Part shown: positions 61,801-64,000 of the stretch, piece by piece
Position numbering within the stretch: position 1 is the stretch's first letter
Layout: every line of letters starts with the position of its first letter
Assembly (NCBI GenBank): GCA_937944485.1
Contig: CALDYU010000025.1
Span: 1-64,000, forward strand
Direction of reading: 5' to 3'
Length of the DNA: 64,000 nt
From: an uncultured Flavobacteriaceae bacterium
GTDB lineage: Bacteria; Bacteroidota; Bacteroidia; Flavobacteriales; Flavobacteriaceae
Program-made: the position numbers and the translations under genes
The notes under the pieces: generated by a model
Databases searched by the model: none
Seen by the model: only the letters and a program-made list of their open reading frames with translations
What the model was told of the DNA's origin: nothing

Positions 61801-62196
61801 TTATACACGGCACTCAATCAAATAAAAGACGAAACAGGTTTAAAGAAATTTGAAGCTGAACTAGTTGATCGTTTCGGGGAATTACCGTCAAAGGCTGATG
61901 ATCTATTAAATTCGATTCGCATTAAATGGATTGCCAACAAAATTGGAATAGAAAAAGTTGTCATGAAAAAAGGGAAACTTATTGGGTATTTTATATCCGA
62001 TCAACAATCTGAATTTTATCAAACTACAGCTTTTACTGAAGTCTTATCATTTGTTCAATCGCATTCCAAAATTTGTACCATGAAAGAAAAGCAAACAAGA
62101 AACGGCTTGCGTTTATTGCTAATCTTTGATAAAGTTTCGTCTGTTGAAAATGCACTTATGGTATTAAAGCCACTTGATAAATCAATTACAAATTAA
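58822..62196 (+). CDS. mfd: Transcription-repair coupling factor
   Basis: 1124 residues. UvrB-like N-terminal part (about 1-330), CarD-like RNA polymerase interaction domain beginning at GDYVTHIDHGIGKF near 438, RecG-like helicase with Walker A GDVGFGKTEV near 590, Walker B DEEQKFG near 690, TATPIPRTLQ near 715 and RGRVGRS near 860, and the C-terminal TRCF domain. Mfd removes stalled RNA polymerase at lesions and recruits UvrA. The start is TTG at 58822, accepted because the promoter ends just before it; no ATG is near. Confidence 0.96.
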   Translation: MVETPISNLYVTFQKLLKLQTAIAKNQPTTPLKYLLKGLSGSSISFVIAELFKQNDSPFLLVFDDKEEAAYYLNDLEQLIGERDVLFYPGSYRRPYQIEETDNANVLLRAEVLNRINSRKKPAIIVTYPDALFEKVVTRRELEKNTLKLKLADTLSLEFLNEVLFEYQFNRVDFVTEPGEFSVRGGIVDVFSFSHDEPYRIEFFGDEVDSIRTFDVATQLSTEKVKKITIIPNVANKFLEEKRVGFLNYIAPSTIVFTKNDELLFDRLNDFFNKAETAFTKLSEDIKHAEPSELFLNASLFQQELAKFGQIKLKSDALQNNDGIVAIDFHTKPQPSFNKKFDLLIENLKHNHERGFKNYIFCATEQQAKRFRDIFEEGSEELHYKTIVFSLYQGFIDDDLKIACYSDHQIFERYHKFKLKNGYAKKQAITLKELNKLELGDYVTHIDHGIGKFGGLQKIDVEGKKQEAIKLMYGERDILYVSIHSLHKISKFNGKDGAVPKIYKLGSAAWKKIKQKTKSRVKKIAFDLIKVYAKRRLEKGFQYEPDGYLQHELEASFIYEDTPDQSKATEDIKRDMESERPMDRLICGDVGFGKTEVAIRAAFKAVANGKQVAVLVPTTILAFQHNNTFTERLKEMPVQVDYLNRFRTTKERRQTLEKLEAGKVDIIIGTHQLVNKNVKFKDLGLLIVDEEQKFGVAVKDKLKAIKENVDVLTLTATPIPRTLQFSLMAARDLSVINTPPPNRYPIESQVIRFTEETIRDAVSYEIQRGGQVFFIHNRIENIKEVAGMLQRLVPDAKIAIGHGQMEGKKLEALMLAFMKGDFDVLVSTTIVESGLDVTNANTIFINNANNFGLSDLHQMRGRVGRSNKKAFCYFITPPYDVMTADARKRIQALEQFTALGSGFNIAMKDLEIRGAGDLLGGEQSGFINEIGFDAYQKILAETINELKENEFKELYDEVEGHREKLFVKETQLDTDIELLFPDDYINNVTERLRLYTALNQIKDETGLKKFEAELVDRFGELPSKADDLLNSIRIKWIANKIGIEKVVMKKGKLIGYFISDQQSEFYQTTAFTEVLSFVQSHSKICTMKEKQTRNGLRLLLIFDKVSSVENALMVLKPLDKSITN

Positions 62197-62273
62197 ATAT
62201 TAAGAACATACTATTGAAAAACTAAACGCGTTACTTATTTAAAGTAAACCTTTCTAACCTATACAAAGATTAC

Positions 62274-62618
62274 ATGAAAACCCCCGCTACCGCTTTCACC
62301 ATTGGTGAGAAGTTAGCCATCGTACAAGCCTTAGATGCGCTTATTTTAGCAGATGGAACAGTACATAACGGTGAGATAAACGCTCTTACCGAGCTCATGA
62401 AAACCATTGATTTCGATAGTAATTTTATGGTACAAGCACGAAGTACACCGCCAAAGGAATGTGTTACAATACTTCGAGCCATGTCAGATAAAAAGAAAGA
62501 CAATCTGGCTCTTATTCTAAAAAATATGGCATTATCTGATGGTTTTGAACATCAAAAAGAAACTGACTTAATTGAATCTGTTCTAAATGTAATTGGATTC
62601 AGCCAACTTCAAAAATAA
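62274..62618 (+). CDS. Small TerB-like helical protein
   Basis: 114 residues with the TerB pattern LADGTVHNGEINALTELM and a second half ALSDGFEHQKETDLIES. It is shorter than the TerB protein at 58088 but carries the same repeated acidic helices. Function unknown; follows mfd by 77 bases. Confidence 0.7.
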   Translation: MKTPATAFTIGEKLAIVQALDALILADGTVHNGEINALTELMKTIDFDSNFMVQARSTPPKECVTILRAMSDKKKDNLALILKNMALSDGFEHQKETDLIESVLNVIGFSQLQK

Positions 62619-62682
62619 GCCAAAGCACATTTCCATTTCATATTACTTTTACAACCCTAAATGCTTGAATTAATATCTTGAC

Positions 62683-62690
62683 TATATTTG
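62683..62690 (+). promoter_or_regulatory. -7 promoter box of the last gene
   Basis: TATATTTG matches TAnnTTTG, 25 bases before ATG 62716; TTG at 62665-62667 gives a slightly short spacer of 15. Confidence 0.6.
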
Positions 62691-62715
62691 GTTCGATTTT
62701 TGATTTTATCGTAGT

Positions 62716-64000
62716 ATGAAAAAAATAATAATCTTATGCGCTTGCTTGGTAAGTTGTATAAGCTATACGCAACATTCAATTTCAGGAACTTTTAGCCCAG
62801 CCGAAGATTTCAGTTGGTTGATTGCTTATCGATTAAAAACGGGTACCCAAGTTTACGTTGTTGACACTTCAATAAAAGACGGCAATTTCAAATTAGATTT
62901 CCCTAAAGATGCTATTGCGGGTACCTATCGACTGGTGTATGCCGTACCCCAAGAAGAATTTTACTTTGATGTACTATATAATGGCAAGGAAGATATTGAG
63001 CTAACATTTAACATGGATCAAGGGGTGCAATTCTTGACCTCTCAAGAAAATATACTTTTCAATACTTATTTTAATAAATTCAATGAACTACAACAACAAT
63101 TAATTGGCTACTATACAAAAGGAACAAATAATGAAGAAGCCTATTATCAAATTCTAAATGAATATGTAAACATTCAAAAAGACTTTGAAGTGAAAACTGA
63201 AGGACTATTAGCAAATGAATTCGTTAAGGCCAACAAAATGTATGTGCCTAAAGAGGTAGAGTCTATTCAAGATTACATTGGCAATATAAAGGCTTCATAT
63301 TTCAAATATCTAGATCTAAAAAACCCAACATTACAAGCATCAGGTTATCTCACTGATAAATTAGCAAACTACGTATTCACTTCGCTTCCCTTAAGTGAAC
63401 AAACAAAGCAGGACACCGAAAAAATAATGCAAGAAAATGTTGATACGGTATTTAAAAAATTAGACGGTACAACAGAAACTTACAAGTTTCATGTTTTTTA
63501 TACTTTATGGACGCAAAGTTCGGGCACTCAGTATAATGACTTGGCAGAATATATTTACACATCATACCTTAAAACCTCATCGGAAGCAGCGAATAATAAA
63601 GAGATATTAGATAACATTGCTATTTATAATCGTCTTAGAATAGGTGTTAAAGCTCCAGAGATTGAGTGGAGCAAAGGAAAAGAATCTAAAAAACTGAGTA
63701 CCCTTGATGGTTATGAAAATTACTTGCTTGTTTTTTGGAGCAGTACTTGCGGCCATTGTTTAAAGGAACTCCCTGAACTTCATAAAACTATTGGGGATTA
63801 TACAAAACTTAAAGTCATCGCTATAGGTCTCGAAAATGATGATTTTAGTTGGAAATTAGAATCGGAAAAATTAACACATTTTGAGCATGTGATTTCTTTG
63901 GGTAAATGGACTAGTACTTATGCGAAATTGTATGATATTCAAGCAACACCATCCTATTTCATTCTCAATAAAAACAAAGAAATTATAGCCAAGCCTGAGA
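62716..64000 (+). CDS. Thioredoxin-like (TlpA/ResA-type) envelope protein, truncated at window end
   Basis: The open frame runs 428 codons from ATG 62716 to the window edge without a stop. The N-terminus is a signal peptide (MKKIIILCACLVSCISYTQ; Sec or lipoprotein). A beta-rich domain of about 90 residues and a helical middle follow, then a thioredoxin fold with the active site CGHC in FWSSTCGHCLKELPELH near residue 350 and the cis-Pro in QATPSYFIL. It resembles the DUF4369/DUF5106-TlpA proteins of Bacteroidota, which reduce or shuffle disulfides in the periplasm. The stop lies beyond the window. Confidence 0.85.
   Translation, partial: MKKIIILCACLVSCISYTQHSISGTFSPAEDFSWLIAYRLKTGTQVYVVDTSIKDGNFKLDFPKDAIAGTYRLVYAVPQEEFYFDVLYNGKEDIELTFNMDQGVQFLTSQENILFNTYFNKFNELQQQLIGYYTKGTNNEEAYYQILNEYVNIQKDFEVKTEGLLANEFVKANKMYVPKEVESIQDYIGNIKASYFKYLDLKNPTLQASGYLTDKLANYVFTSLPLSEQTKQDTEKIMQENVDTVFKKLDGTTETYKFHVFYTLWTQSSGTQYNDLAEYIYTSYLKTSSEAANNKEILDNIAIYNRLRIGVKAPEIEWSKGKESKKLSTLDGYENYLLVFWSSTCGHCLKELPELHKTIGDYTKLKVIAIGLENDDFSWKLESEKLTHFEHVISLGKWTSTYAKLYDIQATPSYFILNKNKEIIAKPE

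Noticed and set aside
58088..62618. Tellurite resistance island based on two TerB-like genes
   Set aside because: The two genes are on opposite strands, separated by mfd, with no TerC, TerD or TerZ genes; they are single TerB-like proteins of unknown role.
1..64000. CRISPR array or phage genes
   Set aside because: No regularly spaced direct repeats, cas genes, integrase, terminase or capsid genes are visible in the window.

Overview
The window is chromosomal DNA of a flavobacterium (Bacteroidota, most likely a marine Flavobacteriaceae). The signs are: AT-rich DNA; promoters of the Bacteroidota type (TTTG, then TAnnTTTG) instead of E. coli -35/-10 boxes; almost no Shine-Dalgarno sequences; many short lipoprotein signals; a type IX secretion (T9SS) C-terminal sorting domain on a large metalloprotease; a DNA polymerase III alpha subunit with a fused N-terminal proofreading domain; and S16 and L25 with long acidic tails. 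Genus cannot be fixed from the sequence alone.

Layout. 1-6.6 kb: tRNA-Asp with an embedded GIY-YIG endonuclease gene and a broken tRNA-Asp copy, a DUF58 protein, trxA and dnaE. 6.6-8.5 kb: a frameshifted lipoprotein gene behind a poly-T promoter and a carboxypeptidase-regulatory-like protein. 8.6-9.9 kb: rpsP-rimM with a structured leader. 10.1-19.3 kb: a tightly coupled six-gene operon (PSCyt1/DUF1549/DUF1553 cytochrome lipoprotein, DUF1501 Tat protein, NHL propeller, discoidin-like lipoprotein, membrane DUF2231-cytochrome multidomain protein, sulfatase), probably for sulfated glycan use. 19.3-26.5 kb: tRNA methyltransferase, amino acid permease, Rieske oxygenase, glutaryl-CoA dehydrogenase, lipocalin-like lipoprotein, YdeP-type molybdoenzyme. 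26.5-28 kb: candidate small RNA, then a poly-T-promoter lipoprotein gene with a two-helix membrane protein. 28.3-31.1 kb: xylB-xylA. 31.6-35 kb: CAP lipoprotein, tRNA-Leu with a second broken tRNA copy, prs, rplY, pth. 35-39.5 kb: T9SS metalloprotease and a lipoprotein. 39.5-50.4 kb: housekeeping genes (ribF, HTTM protein, serS, TPR protein, DUF4286, rsmA, mgtE, cupin, dehydrogenase, DUF1801, VOC, TM2). 50.5-52.4 kb: an arsenic-type operon without a pump. 52.5-53.2 kb: remnant of a small-peptide/membrane-protein module. 53.2-64 kb: ornithine-lipid-type acyltransferase, aspartate kinase, GNAT, fbp, TerB proteins, mfd and a truncated thioredoxin-domain protein.

Most unusual points: (1) GIY-YIG gene and tRNA fragments: a recombination product inside a tRNA transcription unit; similar CCCGA/TCGGG palindromes sit exactly at the broken point of both tRNA remnants. 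(2) Two lipoprotein genes 20 kb apart share an upstream hairpin, a T10/T14 homopolymer in the promoter, a TTTTGC(A/G)CAAA box and a leader, which suggests a co-regulated and possibly phase-variable set; small two-helix membrane proteins accompany one of them and a third decayed locus. (3) A flavobacterial dispersed repeat is inserted in frame, twice in tandem, inside a dehydrogenase gene. All functional statements are from sequence reading and family knowledge; no database search was run.
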